From: Devosia epidermidihirudinis
Lineage (GTDB): Bacteria > Pseudomonadota > Alphaproteobacteria > Rhizobiales > Devosiaceae
Direction of reading: 5' to 3'
DNA length: 64,000 nt
Assembly (NCBI RefSeq): GCF_000971295.1
Contig: NZ_LANJ01000019.1
Location: 245,792 to 309,791 of the forward strand
The stretch's first letter is position 1. Each line of letters begins with the position of its first letter. Position numbers and translations under genes: made by a program. Below are positions 17,023 through 26,417 of this stretch, in pieces. The notes under the pieces are model-generated. The model was not told where the DNA came from and made no database searches. It worked only from the letters and a program-made list of their open reading frames with translations.

Positions 17023-17047
17023 TTGGTACCCCATCAGCCCGCCGCTC

Positions 17048-17470
17048 TCATGCCTCTCCCGTCGCCTCCCGGTTGCGGTTGTGCAGGCCCGCGACCTCGG
17101 GCGTCAGGGCTTCGCCGAAATCGGAGAGTTCATAGACCGGGCGGATTTCGATTTCGCTGGGGCCGGGCATGGGATTGGGACAGCGTTTGACCCATTCCAC
17201 AGCCTGATCCATGTCCCGCACGTCCCAGATCCAGTAGCCCGCCACCAGCTCCTTGGTTTCCGAAAATGGCCCATCGATCACCATGCGACTGGCACCGTCG
17301 AAGGCGACGCGCTTGGCCTGGCTCGTTGGCTTCAGGCCATCGCCCGCCAGCATGATCCCCGCCTTGATCAACTGCTCATTGTATCGGCCCATTTCCTCGA
17401 GCATCGCCGTGGTCGGCTGCATGCCCTCTTCGCTGTCGGTCGTTGCCTTCACAAACACTACAACGCGCAT
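17048..17470 (-). CDS. YCII-related (DGPF-domain) protein
   Basis: A 140-residue protein of the YCII/DGPF family, related to stand-alone domains often found near ECF sigma factors. The signature DGPFSETKELVAGYWIWDV is clear, preceded by VVFVKATTDSEEG. The biochemical function of the family is poorly defined. No regulator gene is adjacent; it is divergent from murL across 117 bases. The last 20 residues form a charged tail. Confidence 0.75.
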   Translation of the reverse strand: MRVVVFVKATTDSEEGMQPTTAMLEEMGRYNEQLIKAGIMLAGDGLKPTSQAKRVAFDGASRMVIDGPFSETKELVAGYWIWDVRDMDQAVEWVKRCPNPMPGPSEIEIRPVYELSDFGEALTPEVAGLHNRNREATGEA

Positions 17471-17587
17471 TTTTCATCTCCTCGGTCTGCGGCCCCATTG
17501 GCCGCCTGAATAAGCGACGAACGAGCCCACGCGATTTCGACATCATGGGATCGTGCCCCACTCCCGCCACCCTCGCAAATCACCTAT

Positions 17588-18949
17588 ATGGTTGGGACCA
17601 CTGCAAGTGAGCTGACCTTGACCGAACACTTTCTCATCGAGCGCCCCTCCTTTGATCCGGCAACGGGCAAGGCTGTTTTCACCTATGGGCTCGATGACCT
17701 GCGCTTCACCGAGACTCTCACCCTGCCCGCTGGCGCCGATCCCAGCGCTGCAGCGTCACCGTCCTTCGCCAAGCTGCTGGAGCTGACGGCGATTGTCCTC
17801 GGCGTCAGCTACTTCAAGCTCAAGGCCCCCTTCGTCATCGCTGCGCCGGAGATCGCGCTGAGCGAGGCGGAACGCGCGTTCACCATCGACGTCTATGAAA
17901 ACGGCCTTGGCGAGTTTTACGCCCGCAACAATCTGATGCGCTTCGGCAAGCTCTCCATCGAGGCGCCGCTTGATTCCGAGGCCACGCGCCCCACGCTCGA
18001 CCTGCCCAACCGCACTCTGCTGCCCATTGGCGGCGGCAAGGACTCGCTGGTGAGCGTCGATCTGCTGACCCATACCGGCGTCGCGTTCAGCCCCTTTGCG
18101 GTCAATCCCAAGGGCCCGATCATCACCTCGATCGCCGTGATCGGCACGCCGCCGGTCTATGTCACCCGCACGCTCGACGCCGAGATGATCCGGCTGGGCA
18201 AGGAGCCCGGCTATTACAATGGCCACGTCCCCTCCACCGCCATCAATTCCATGATCGCTGCGCTCTGCTCGGTGCTGTTTGGCTACAACCAGATCGTGCT
18301 GTCCAACGAGCGCTCGGCCAGCGAGGGCAATGTCGAGTTCGATGGCCGCGAGACCAATCACCAATATTCCAAGTCGCTGGGCTTCGAGCTGCTGATCGCC
18401 TCGATCCTCAGCGATGCCACCGGCGGCGCGCTGAAATACTTCTCGCTGCTCCGCCCCTATTCGGAAGCGCGCATCGCCTCCCTATTCACCCACGAAACCA
18501 AGTTCGACCACGTCTTTTCCAGCTGCAACCGCAATTTCCGCCTCACGGGGAACGACGGCCCGCTCTGGTGCGGCGAATGCCCGAAATGCCATTTTGTGTT
18601 CCTGATCTTCGCGCCCTTCATGGCCAAGGACCGGCTGCTGTCCATCTTCGGCAAGAACCTGCTCGACAATCCCGCTCATGAAGGCTCGTTCCGCGAACTG
18701 GCTGGCCTTGCCGGCCAAAAGCCGTGGGAATGCGTCGGCGAAATTCTTGAAGCCGCCGCCTGCCTTTATACGCTCACCCGCCATGCAGACTGGCACGACG
18801 CGGCAGTGGTGAAGGCGGTCAAGGCCGACCTCTTCGCCCAATATGGCGAACCGGCGCTGCAACTGGCCATGGCCGAATGCCTGACCGACAGCCACGACCA
18901 CCACATTCCACCCGCGCTCGCTGCCAAGGTGGCCGCCTATGCGGTTTGA
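17588..18949 (+). CDS. murL: MurL, UDP-MurNAc-L-Ala-L-Glu epimerase
   Basis: A 453-residue protein that I recognise as MurL, which epimerises the terminal L-glutamate of UDP-MurNAc-L-Ala-L-Glu to D-glutamate using ATP (described in Xanthomonas). Visible features are a nucleotide loop LLPIGGGKDSLVSVDLL near residues 141-157, SNERSASEGNVEFDGRETN, and a CGECPKCHFVF cysteine cluster near 325-335, possibly a metal site. The gene overlaps murD2 by 11 bases. That pairing supports the assignment, because the two enzymes act in sequence and bypass glutamate racemase. Start ATG 17588 has only a weak ribosome-binding site and may be slightly wrong. Confidence 0.85.
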   Translation: MVGTTASELTLTEHFLIERPSFDPATGKAVFTYGLDDLRFTETLTLPAGADPSAAASPSFAKLLELTAIVLGVSYFKLKAPFVIAAPEIALSEAERAFTIDVYENGLGEFYARNNLMRFGKLSIEAPLDSEATRPTLDLPNRTLLPIGGGKDSLVSVDLLTHTGVAFSPFAVNPKGPIITSIAVIGTPPVYVTRTLDAEMIRLGKEPGYYNGHVPSTAINSMIAALCSVLFGYNQIVLSNERSASEGNVEFDGRETNHQYSKSLGFELLIASILSDATGGALKYFSLLRPYSEARIASLFTHETKFDHVFSSCNRNFRLTGNDGPLWCGECPKCHFVFLIFAPFMAKDRLLSIFGKNLLDNPAHEGSFRELAGLAGQKPWECVGEILEAAACLYTLTRHADWHDAAVVKAVKADLFAQYGEPALQLAMAECLTDSHDHHIPPALAAKVAAYAV

Positions 18950-20240
18950 AGAACCCGTCCTGCTCTATGGCGCGGGCCGCGAGGCCCTCTCCACCCGCGC
19001 CTTCCTCAAGGCCCGCCAACCCGACCTGAAGGTCTTCGTCACCGTCGATAGCGGCACCGCCGATATTCCGGACACCGAACAGATCGCCCCCGAGGACCTG
19101 CCCGCTGCCATCCAGGACCACCGCTTCGGCCTGATTGTCAAAAGTCCGGGCGTGTCGCGCTACAAGCCCATTTTCGACATCGCCCGCGCCGCCGGCATTC
19201 CCACCACGTCCAACCTCAACCTCTGGGGCGCCGCCTATCGCGCTGGTCGCACCGTCATCGCCATCACCGGCACCAAGGGCAAATCCACCACCGCCACCCT
19301 GGTCCATCTGATGCTGACCAGTTCCGGTGTCGATGCTGGCCTTGCCGGCAATGTCGGCCTCGCGCCGCTCGAAGCGGCCGACCGCAACGCCGTGGTGATC
19401 TTTGAACTGTCGAGCTATCAGACCGCTGACATGAGCTTCCTGCCCGATCTGGCGGCGGTGACCAATCTTTATCCAGAGCATGTCGACTGGCACGGCTCGG
19501 TCGAGCGCTATTTCGCCGACAAGCTTCACCTGATTGATCGCGACGGCGACTTCCCGGTTGCCCTCGGCGCTGGTGCCAAAACCAATGCGCTCGTGGCCAG
19601 TGCCGTGCGCGACCATCGCCGCCTCGTCCGCGATCTCACCCGCGACGAACTCGCCGTCATCGACGCCGCCGCCGCCACGTCGCGCCTCAAGGGCAGTCAC
19701 AATCTGGACAATGCCCGCCTCGCCGCACAGATCGCGCTGGCCACCGGCGGCACGCTCGATGGCGTTGTCGCCGGGATTGCCGCCTTCGCGCCCCTACCCC
19801 ATCGGCTTGAAGAACACCGCATTGGCGGGCTGACGTTCGTCAATGACTCGATTTCGACCACGCCTGAAGCCACCAAGGCCGCCCTCGCGGCCTATCGCGG
19901 CCATCGCATCGCGTTGATCGCCGGTGGGCATGAGCGCCAGCAGGATTATGCCGAACTAGCAGGCCTACTCGAAGGTTATGGCGTCAGCACTCTGGTCTGC
20001 CTGCCCGTCACCGGCGAGCGCCTCGCCGCTGCCGCCAAAGCCACCGCGCCCAGCATTGACACCATCAGCGCGCCAGACCTCGAAGCCGCGATGCACGCGC
20101 TCCATGCGCGCCGCAACAGCTTCAATGCTGTCATCCTGTCGCCGGGCGCGCCGTCCTATAACCAGTTCAAGAATTTCGAAGAACGCGGCCGACGCTTCGT
20201 CGCGCTCGCCAACACCATTTTCGGTCAGGAAACGCCATGA
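18939..20240 (+). CDS. murD2: MurD2, UDP-MurNAc-L-Ala--L-Glu ligase
   Basis: A 433-residue Mur ligase. The ATP-binding loop is ITGTKGKSTTATLVHLM near residues 108-124, followed by a substrate histidine region YPEHVDWHGS and SRLKGSHNLDNA in the central and C-terminal domains. It is shorter and divergent from ordinary MurD (GTKGKST rather than GTNGKST). It follows murL in an overlapping arrangement, the known MurL/MurD2 pair in which MurD2 adds L-glutamate to UDP-MurNAc-L-alanine. Whether a standard murD also exists in the genome cannot be seen here. Confidence 0.85.
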   Translation: MRFEEPVLLYGAGREALSTRAFLKARQPDLKVFVTVDSGTADIPDTEQIAPEDLPAAIQDHRFGLIVKSPGVSRYKPIFDIARAAGIPTTSNLNLWGAAYRAGRTVIAITGTKGKSTTATLVHLMLTSSGVDAGLAGNVGLAPLEAADRNAVVIFELSSYQTADMSFLPDLAAVTNLYPEHVDWHGSVERYFADKLHLIDRDGDFPVALGAGAKTNALVASAVRDHRRLVRDLTRDELAVIDAAAATSRLKGSHNLDNARLAAQIALATGGTLDGVVAGIAAFAPLPHRLEEHRIGGLTFVNDSISTTPEATKAALAAYRGHRIALIAGGHERQQDYAELAGLLEGYGVSTLVCLPVTGERLAAAAKATAPSIDTISAPDLEAAMHALHARRNSFNAVILSPGAPSYNQFKNFEERGRRFVALANTIFGQETP

Positions 20241-20569
20241 ACGGCGCTGCTTATCTCGCCATCGCCATAGTTGGCGAAGTGATCGCCACATCGTTCCTGC
20301 GCGCCTCGGCCGGCTTCACGGTTCTCGTCCCATCCATTGTCGTGGTGGTCGGCTATTGCGTCACGTTCTACTTCTTCTCACTGGCGCTCCAGACCATTCC
20401 GGTCGGCATTGGCTATGCCATCTGGTCCGGCGTCGGCATCATTCTCGTGTCGATCATCGCCTTCTTTGCCTATGGCCAAACCCTTGACGTGCCCGCCCTT
20501 ATCGGTATCGGCCTGATCCTGGCCGGTGTGCTGGTGATCAACCTGTTCTCCCACTCGGCAACGCACTAA
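20237..20569 (+). CDS. Small multidrug resistance (SMR/EmrE-like) transporter
   Basis: A 110-residue, four-helix SMR protein, a proton-coupled exporter of cationic drugs or guanidinium-like compounds that works as a dimer. The essential glutamate is E14 (AIVGEVIATS), at exactly the EmrE position. The GIGYAIWSGVG motif of helix 3 is conserved. It overlaps murD2 by 4 bases, so it is probably cotranscribed with the murein genes, although no functional link is known. The stop overlaps that of the convergent mgtC-like gene by 4 bases. Confidence 0.9.
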   Translation: MNGAAYLAIAIVGEVIATSFLRASAGFTVLVPSIVVVVGYCVTFYFFSLALQTIPVGIGYAIWSGVGIILVSIIAFFAYGQTLDVPALIGIGLILAGVLVINLFSHSATH

Positions 20570-21063
20570 GGCTCGTGCCGGGCGACCCGGCGCGTCACGG
20601 CCCGCAGCGACGCCAGCACCACAACGGCCAACAGCGCCACGCCAAAGGCTACGATGTAGTAGCCTAGCGACGTGGCGACGCCGACGGCTCCCGCCAGCCA
20701 CATGCCCGCCCCGGTGGTCAGCCCCTGCACATTGCCCCGCGAGCGGAAGATCGCCCCCGCCCCCAGAAACGCAATGCCCGCCGTCACCGCTTCGACGGCA
20801 CGGATGGGGTCCGCCTGCGGCCCGCCTGTGCCCGGCTCGATAGTGTGGAAAATCTCAAAGGCGAGGATGGTGAACAGGGCGGCCGCCACAGACACCAAAA
20901 TATGCGTCCGCAGCCCCGCCTCCGCCGTGCTGATCTCGCGCTCAAAGCCGATCATGGCACCCAGCAGCGCCGCAATCAGCAGGCGAATGGCGAGGATATG
21001 TTGCGGCAGGTAAGTTGCGACAAAGCCAAACTCATTGCCGACATCCATGACAGATTGCTCCAT
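20566..21063 (-). CDS. MgtC/SapB-family membrane protein
   Basis: A 165-residue inner-membrane protein of the MgtC/SapB family. The conserved N-terminal part LLIAALLGAMIGFERE and the motif DPIRAVEAVTAGIAFLGAGAI are clear, with four or five hydrophobic segments. The family includes MgtC, linked to magnesium-limited growth and intracellular survival, but short proteins without the C-terminal ACT-like domain, as here, are of uncertain function. No leader or Mg sensor is apparent upstream. Confidence 0.8.
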   Translation of the reverse strand: MEQSVMDVGNEFGFVATYLPQHILAIRLLIAALLGAMIGFEREISTAEAGLRTHILVSVAAALFTILAFEIFHTIEPGTGGPQADPIRAVEAVTAGIAFLGAGAIFRSRGNVQGLTTGAGMWLAGAVGVATSLGYYIVAFGVALLAVVVLASLRAVTRRVARHEP

Positions 21064-21120
21064 TGAAACGCTGTCTTAGAACCCCGTTCCCCGCGCTTGG
21101 TTCCCGCCACTCCCAGAGCA

Positions 21121-21906
21121 TCAAACCGTCTTGAGCCACCCGCCATCGACGAAATAGGTCGAGCCGGTCGAATAGCTCGCCTTGTCCGAACACATGAAGA
21201 CAAAGAAGTTGGCCAGCTCTGCGGGCGTCGCAAACCGCTTCATGCCGCCAGCCTCGTCGGCAACACCCTGAAGATGTGCCTGCCAGCCGTCTTCGCCAGC
21301 AATCTGCTTGGCGGTTTTGATCCAGTCCGGCGTCAGCACCAGCCCCGGATTGACCGTGTTGACGCGGATATTGCTGCCCACCACTTCATTGGCCAGCGTC
21401 TTGGAAAACATCATCAAGGCGGCCTTGGTGGTGTTGTAGATCGGCTCATACCACAGCGGCTGCACCGCGCAGATCGACGCATTGTGCAGGATCACCCCAC
21501 CGCCGCGAATGGTCATGCCGGGCACCAGTCCGCGCGCCAGCCGCACGGCGGCCATCACATGCAGATCCCAGTAATACTGCCACTTGGCATCATCGGCTTC
21601 GGCAATGGTTTCGTTCGAGCCGGTACCCGCATTGTTGATCAAGATATCGGCACCACCAAAGGCCCGGGCCACGCCCTTGATCACGGCATCGCATCCCTCG
21701 GCTGTCGCCACGTCGGCAGCAATTGCCGTCGCGATGACCCCGAACTTGTCGGCGACCCGCGCCGCCTCGTCGTCGCCGCGCTCCTTGTTGCGCCCAACCA
21801 GCACCAGATTGGCGCCCTCCTCCGCCAGTCCCTCAGCCACCGCCAGCCCAATCCCCACCGTGCCGCCGGTGATGACAGCAACCTTGTCACGCAAGTTCAA
21901 ATCCAT
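21121..21906 (-). CDS. Short-chain dehydrogenase/reductase
   Basis: A 261-residue classical SDR, cytoplasmic. The NAD(P) motif is TGGTVGIGLAVAEGL (TGxxxGxG), NNAG is present as INNAGTG, and the active-site Tyr-Lys pair is in YNTTKAA, with the serine in LHNASIC. The C-terminus carries VDGGWLKTV. It lies at the downstream end of a group with the xylitol/sorbitol-type dehydrogenase and sugar importer, separated from them by a repeat-bearing gap, so a role in polyol or sugar oxidation is likely. The substrate is not deducible. Confidence 0.8.
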   Translation of the reverse strand: MDLNLRDKVAVITGGTVGIGLAVAEGLAEEGANLVLVGRNKERGDDEAARVADKFGVIATAIAADVATAEGCDAVIKGVARAFGGADILINNAGTGSNETIAEADDAKWQYYWDLHVMAAVRLARGLVPGMTIRGGGVILHNASICAVQPLWYEPIYNTTKAALMMFSKTLANEVVGSNIRVNTVNPGLVLTPDWIKTAKQIAGEDGWQAHLQGVADEAGGMKRFATPAELANFFVFMCSDKASYSTGSTYFVDGGWLKTV

Positions 21907-21933
21907 GTCGTTCCTCCCTTGGGACCCGCCACG

Positions 21934-22022
21934 ACCTCGTCCTTCGACAAGCTCAGGATGAGGTCTGCTGCCTAGTCACCGTCTTCCCGAAGACCTCATG
22001 GTGAGCCTGTCGAACCACGAGA
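21934..22022. repeat. Intergenic inverted repeat (CTCGT...TTCGACA type)
   Basis: Arms at about 21936-21966 and 21991-22021 are imperfect reverse complements over about 31 bases, with about five mismatches. They lie between the SDR and the dehydrogenase genes. A single-arm relative of the right arm occurs at 37009-37037. This is the kind of short palindromic element scattered through Hyphomicrobiales genomes. Confidence 0.6.
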
Positions 22023-22041
22023 TCTGGCCCGATATTCCCGC

Positions 22042-23088
22042 TTACTGCGCCACGCGGATTTGCAGTTTCACATCGCTTGGCCGTGCCTCGACGGCCCGGT
22101 CAAAGGCCGCAATGGAATCCTCGAACGCAAAGGTCTCGGAAATCAGCGGCTTCAAATCCACCTTGCCCGACGCGAACAGCGCAATGGCCCGGTCATATTG
22201 GTGCGCATAGCGGAACACGTTCTCGATGCGCAGCTCTTTGGTCGACGCCCCGGCAATGTCCACCGCCACCGGCTCCACCGGCAGGCCGACCACCACAATG
22301 GTGCCGCCCGGACGCGGCAGGTCCATAATGGTCTTCCAGGCATGGGGCGAGCCCGAGCACTCGAACACCACATCCGCACCCCAACCGTCGGTCAGTCGCG
22401 CCACTTCCTCGACAATGTTCTTTTCCCGGATGTTGACGGGAATGACGCCCTGATACTGCGCGGCGATGTCGAGCTTGGGCTGCGCCAGATCGGCCACGAT
22501 CACCCGCGCACAACCACCGGCCAGCGCCGCAATCGCCACCATGGTGCCGATCGGCCCCGCACCCAGCACCACCGCCGTATCGCCCGGCTTGATCGACGCC
22601 TTGTAGGCCGCCTGCATACCAACGGCGAACGGCTCGACCATCGCGCCTTCGGCAAAACTCACATTGTCGGGCAGCTTGAAGGTGTAATTGGCCGGATGCA
22701 CCACTTCGGGCGTCAGCACGCCATGGATCGGCGGCGTCGCCCAGAAACGCACTGCCGGATCGACATTGTACATTCCGAGGCGGCTGGCGCGTGAATTGGG
22801 ATCGGGGATGCCCGGCTCCATACAGACGCGGTCACCGACCTTGAGATGGGTCACGCCCTCGCCAATCTCGGTCACAGTGCCAGCGGCCTCGTGGCCCAGC
22901 ACCATAGGCGCGTTGACTACGAAGGGGCCGATCTTGCCATGGGTGTAGTAATGCACGTCCGACCCGCAGACCCCGACCGTGTGGATGGCAATCTTGACCT
23001 CGCCCGGCCCCACCTCCAGCGGCATCTCGATATCACGCAAAGCCAGTTCGTGCTGGCGTTCAAGAACAAGGGCGCGGACTTTGGTCAT
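22042..23088 (-). CDS. Medium-chain zinc dehydrogenase (xylitol/sorbitol dehydrogenase-like)
   Basis: A 348-residue NAD(P)-dependent polyol dehydrogenase. The catalytic zinc ligands are suggested by CGSDVHYY and the GHE motif in LGHEAAGTV. The Rossmann motif [12 protein letters not shown] begins near residue 170. The structural-zinc cysteine cluster is absent: the loop reads [18 protein letters not shown], as I recall from bacterial xylitol dehydrogenases. From ATG 23088 the protein begins [10 protein letters not shown]; the 19 residues upstream in frame do not look native. The gene sits downstream of an FrcBCA-type importer and fits oxidation of an imported polyol. Confidence 0.8.
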   Translation of the reverse strand: MTKVRALVLERQHELALRDIEMPLEVGPGEVKIAIHTVGVCGSDVHYYTHGKIGPFVVNAPMVLGHEAAGTVTEIGEGVTHLKVGDRVCMEPGIPDPNSRASRLGMYNVDPAVRFWATPPIHGVLTPEVVHPANYTFKLPDNVSFAEGAMVEPFAVGMQAAYKASIKPGDTAVVLGAGPIGTMVAIAALAGGCARVIVADLAQPKLDIAAQYQGVIPVNIREKNIVEEVARLTDGWGADVVFECSGSPHAWKTIMDLPRPGGTIVVVGLPVEPVAVDIAGASTKELRIENVFRYAHQYDRAIALFASGKVDLKPLISETFAFEDSIAAFDRAVEARPSDVKLQIRVAQ

Positions 23089-23252
23089 TCGGGCAATTCC
23101 TGAGCATAAGAGTAGCGGGCAGAGCAATCGCCCAGCACCAACCATCTAACCCCCGGCGCCAATTCCGCGAAAGCCGAAATCGTTGCCACTCGGCAGGAAG
23201 TGATGCGCGGCGCGAGGCTTTGATTGCTGTCCCCAATCTCCCACCTCCACCA

Positions 23253-23334
23253 CGCTGCCCTCGGACTTGATCCGAGGGCCACTCACAACACGGCACGAGC
23301 GGCCAGAGGCCTCGGATCAAGTCCGAGGGCAGCG
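23253..23334. repeat. Intergenic element with perfect 24-bp inverted arms
   Basis: Arms at 23253-23276 and 23311-23334 are exact reverse complements over 24 bases, and each arm can itself fold (CCCTCGGA with TCCGAGGG). It occupies the 290-base gap between the dehydrogenase and the ABC ATPase gene. The rest of the gap (23089-23378) shows no gene. Confidence 0.75.
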
Positions 23335-23378
23335 CGGTGTGAGTTGCAGTATGAGACCTCAAACGGATCCCAAAATAC

Positions 23379-24209
23379 CTACTGCGCCGCCTCCACCTGT
23401 CCCGGAGGCGCAAGGGCTCCCGTCATGATCGCCACCGCATCGGACATAGAATAGTCCTGCGGCCGGATCACGGCGATGCGCTTGCCTAGCCGGTGAATGT
23501 GAATGCGGTCAGCCACTTCAAACACATGCGGCATGTTGTGGCTGATCAGAACGATCGGCAGGCCGCGCCGCTTCACGTCCAGCATCAGCTCCAGCACGCG
23601 GCGGCTTTCCTTGACGCCTAGGGCTGCGGTCGGTTCGTCCATGATGACGACTTTGGAGCCAAACGCCGCCGCCCGCGCCACTGCCACGCCCTGCCGCTGC
23701 CCACCCGAAAGGGTTTCCACCGACTGGTTGATGTTCTGGATGGTCAGCAGACCCAGCTCGCTCAGCTTTTCACGGGCCAGCCGGTTCATCGTCGACCGAT
23801 CGAGCAGCCGGAATATGTTCCCGAGCGGGCCCGACTTGCGCATCTCGCGGCCGAGAAACATGTTGTCGGCAATCGACAGCGCCGGTGACAAAGCCAGGTT
23901 CTGATACACCGTTTCAATGCCCGCCAGTCGCGCTTCCATCGGCGATTTGAAATGCACTGGCGAACCATCGAGCTTGATCACCCCCGCATCGGGGATCATC
24001 GCGCCACACAGCGCCTTGATCAGGCTGGTTTTTCCCGCCCCATTGTCCCCGATCACCGCCAGGATTTCCCCCGGCATTAGGTCAAAGTCGGCATTGTCCA
24101 GCGCCACCACCTTGCCATAGCGCTTCTGCAACCCGGTTGCCGACAGGATCGGCTGAGGACCGGCAATCGGCGTGGCCGTGAGGCCCGCAATTGTTTGATC
24201 AAGGGTCAT
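23379..24209 (-). CDS. Sugar ABC transporter ATP-binding protein (FrcA-like)
   Basis: A 276-residue single-domain ATPase. Walker A GDNGAGKTS, signature LSGGQRQGVAVARA and Walker B VVIMDEPTAALG are clear, followed by LISHNMPHVFEVADRIHI. Most ribose-class ATPases have two fused ATPase domains; a single-domain form is typical of FrcA of the rhizobial fructose importer. Start ATG 24209 overlaps the permease stop by 4 bases; the much longer upstream open frame is a shadow inside the permease gene. It is the third gene of the binding protein-permease-ATPase order seen in frcBCA. Confidence 0.85.
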   Translation of the reverse strand: MTLDQTIAGLTATPIAGPQPILSATGLQKRYGKVVALDNADFDLMPGEILAVIGDNGAGKTSLIKALCGAMIPDAGVIKLDGSPVHFKSPMEARLAGIETVYQNLALSPALSIADNMFLGREMRKSGPLGNIFRLLDRSTMNRLAREKLSELGLLTIQNINQSVETLSGGQRQGVAVARAAAFGSKVVIMDEPTAALGVKESRRVLELMLDVKRRGLPIVLISHNMPHVFEVADRIHIHRLGKRIAVIRPQDYSMSDAVAIMTGALAPPGQVEAAQ

Positions 24210-25282
24210 GCGGAAATCTTTCTGATCCACTGGTCGGTGGTGACCGCGATGATGATGAGCGCGCCAACGGCAAATTCCTGCCACAGCACATCGACACCAG
24301 CGAGTGCGAGCCCGTTGCGGAACATGCCCACGATGAGCGCACCAAGCAGCGTGCCGACGATCGAGCCACGCCCACCAAACAGCGAGGTGCCGCCGATCAC
24401 CACGGCCGTGATGGAATCGAGGTTTGCCGTCTGGCTGCCGAGCGGAGACACCGCGCCAACCCGCCCGATCAGCACCCAACTGGCCAAGGCACAGATGAAC
24501 CCGGCGAGCGTGTAAACGCCGATCAGCGTCCAGGTGGTGTTGATACCCGCCAGTCGCGCCGCTTCCGGATCATCGCCCGTCGCGTAGATATGCCGCCCAA
24601 AAGCCGTGCGGTTGAGAATGTACCAGAGCGACACCGCAATCAGGATCATCACCATCGAGCCGATGGTCAGGATCGCCCCGCCGCCTAGCGCCACGCGCGC
24701 GCCCATCCATTGCAGCATCGGCGCAATCGCCGCGATGTCCTGGCTCCGGATGGTCTCCGATTGCGAGATGAAGATCACCATGGCGCCATAGATGGACCAT
24801 GTGCCCAGCGTCACGATAAACGGCGGCAACTTCACCAGCGCCACCAGCAGGCCATTGATCAATCCGCACAGGATGCCGGTGCAGATGCCCAATACGAAGC
24901 TGATTTCAACAGGCACACCCGCCACAACCGACAGCCGCCCCATCACGATGGAACTCAGGATCATGATCGCGCCGACGGACAGGTCGATACCCGCGGTCAG
25001 GATAATCAGCGTCTGCGCCATGCCCAGCACGCCGATGATCGTCACCTGCTGCAACACCAGCGACAGATTGAACGGCGCGAAGAACTTGGAGCCTGCTGCA
25101 ATCGAGAACACCACGATGGCAACGATCAGCACGATGAACGGAATGGCCGTCGGATAGCTGTGCAGGAAAGACTGAATTCTGCGGATCGGGCCGGGCGCGT
25201 CCTCGTCAAAGCTGGCCACAGACTGGGCGGCGCCCACCAGGCCCTTTTCGGCAGTCACAGATCCGGTTGCATCATCACTCAT
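24206..25282 (-). CDS. Sugar ABC transporter permease (FrcC-like)
   Basis: A 358-residue permease of the BPD_transp_2 (ribose/fructose CUT2) family with about eight to ten hydrophobic segments after a long soluble N-terminus of about 45 residues. LTAGIDLSVGAIMILSS is the conserved CUT2 motif, and ATGDDPEAARLAGI is the cytoplasmic loop that contacts the ATPase. It lies between the binding-protein and ATPase genes. A hairpin separates it from the binding-protein gene. Confidence 0.85.
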   Translation of the reverse strand: MSDDATGSVTAEKGLVGAAQSVASFDEDAPGPIRRIQSFLHSYPTAIPFIVLIVAIVVFSIAAGSKFFAPFNLSLVLQQVTIIGVLGMAQTLIILTAGIDLSVGAIMILSSIVMGRLSVVAGVPVEISFVLGICTGILCGLINGLLVALVKLPPFIVTLGTWSIYGAMVIFISQSETIRSQDIAAIAPMLQWMGARVALGGGAILTIGSMVMILIAVSLWYILNRTAFGRHIYATGDDPEAARLAGINTTWTLIGVYTLAGFICALASWVLIGRVGAVSPLGSQTANLDSITAVVIGGTSLFGGRGSIVGTLLGALIVGMFRNGLALAGVDVLWQEFAVGALIIIAVTTDQWIRKISA

Positions 25283-25324
25283 AAGAGCCCCCTCCCAAGG
25301 GCTAAAACTGTTTCATCGGGGGCC

Positions 25325-25365
25325 GTTCAGCCTCGCCTGGCGACACGCGCTCAGGGAGACTGAAC
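25325..25365 (-). other. Intercistronic hairpin between binding-protein and permease genes
   Basis: Imperfect inverted arms, GTTCAG and CTGAAC at the outer ends and about 12 of 14 paired overall, occur in the 106-base gap after the FrcB-like gene. There is no strong T-tract, so an mRNA-stabilising or attenuating hairpin is more likely than a full terminator. It matches the position of the hairpin at 12493-12519 in the other sugar operon. Confidence 0.45.
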
Positions 25366-25388
25366 CGTCCTCCGACGACTGTGTCAGG

Positions 25389-26417
25389 TTAGCCCCAGCA
25401 GAGCTCGGCACCCTTGGCGGTGTCGATCGAGTCAACGCCCGCCACTGGCTTGTCGGTCACCAGCGCAGCGCCGGTGTCGAAGAAGTCGAGGCCCGGCGTT
25501 GCCGCTGGCTTTTCGCCCGTATCGGCAAACTTCTTGATCGCTTCCATCGCCATCGCCGCCATCTTGAGCGGGTATTGCTGGCTGGTGGCGCCGATCACGC
25601 CCGCCTTGACGTTGGCAACGCCTGGGCAACCGCCGTCGATCGAAACGATGGTCACCGAACCATCATCCTTGCCGATCGCCTTGAGCGCTTCATAGGCGCC
25701 CGCAGCGGCTGGTTCGTTGATGGTGTAGACGAGGTTGATGTCGGGGCATTTCTGCAGCAGCGTTTCCATGGCGGTACGGCCGCCATCTTCAGCGCCACCG
25801 GTCATTTCGTGCCCGCAGATGCGCGCATCGTCTTCGTCCCCATACTTGTTGGGGTCCTTCACATCGATGCCAAACCCGGCCATGAAGCCCTGGTCGCGCA
25901 GATAGTCCACCGTTGGCTGGTTCACCGCCAGATCCAGCATGGCAATCTTGGCGCTTGAGGCCTTGTCGCCCAGCGTGCCCTTGGCCCACTCGCCGATCAG
26001 CTCACCGGCCTTGCGGTTGTCGGTTGCAAAGGTCGCGTCAGCCGCATCGATGGGGTCGAGCGGGGTATCGAGCACGATGACCAGCAACCCGGCGTCGCGC
26101 GCCTGCTTGATGGTCGGCACGATGGCGGCGGAATCCGATGGCACGATGGCAAAGCCCTTCGCACCCGCCGAAATCAGATTTTCGATGGCCGCAATCTGGC
26201 TGTCATTGTCGCCGTCGAACTTGCCGGCAAAAGTGCGCAACTCGATGCCGAGTTCGGTTGCCTTGGCCTGCGCGCCTTCGCGCATCTTGACGAAGAAGGG
26301 GTTGCCTTCCGTCTTGGTAATGAGGCCCACAACAGCCTCTTGAGCGTAAGCGGCACTGCCGCACATCAAACCGAGCATCACGGCGCCAGCGGCCGCGACC
26401 TTCAAAAACTTAGCCAT
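25389..26417 (-). CDS. Sugar ABC transporter substrate-binding protein (FrcB-like)
   Basis: A 342-residue periplasmic binding protein of the ribose/galactose (CUT2) type. From ATG 26417 the signal peptide is [20 protein letters not shown], with cleavage near AYAQE. The mature protein begins [18 protein letters not shown], and the sugar-binding segment [17 protein letters not shown] is typical of FrcB-like proteins. GGAGGAGA lies about 6 bases before the start. Two cysteines (ICGHEM and KCPD) plus GGCPG may form a disulphide. It is first in its operon, behind a 303-base regulatory region shared with the ROK repressor. Fructose, ribose or a polyol are all possible ligands. Confidence 0.85.
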   Translation of the reverse strand: MAKFLKVAAAGAVMLGLMCGSAAYAQEAVVGLITKTEGNPFFVKMREGAQAKATELGIELRTFAGKFDGDNDSQIAAIENLISAGAKGFAIVPSDSAAIVPTIKQARDAGLLVIVLDTPLDPIDAADATFATDNRKAGELIGEWAKGTLGDKASSAKIAMLDLAVNQPTVDYLRDQGFMAGFGIDVKDPNKYGDEDDARICGHEMTGGAEDGGRTAMETLLQKCPDINLVYTINEPAAAGAYEALKAIGKDDGSVTIVSIDGGCPGVANVKAGVIGATSQQYPLKMAAMAMEAIKKFADTGEKPAATPGLDFFDTGAALVTDKPVAGVDSIDTAKGAELCWG

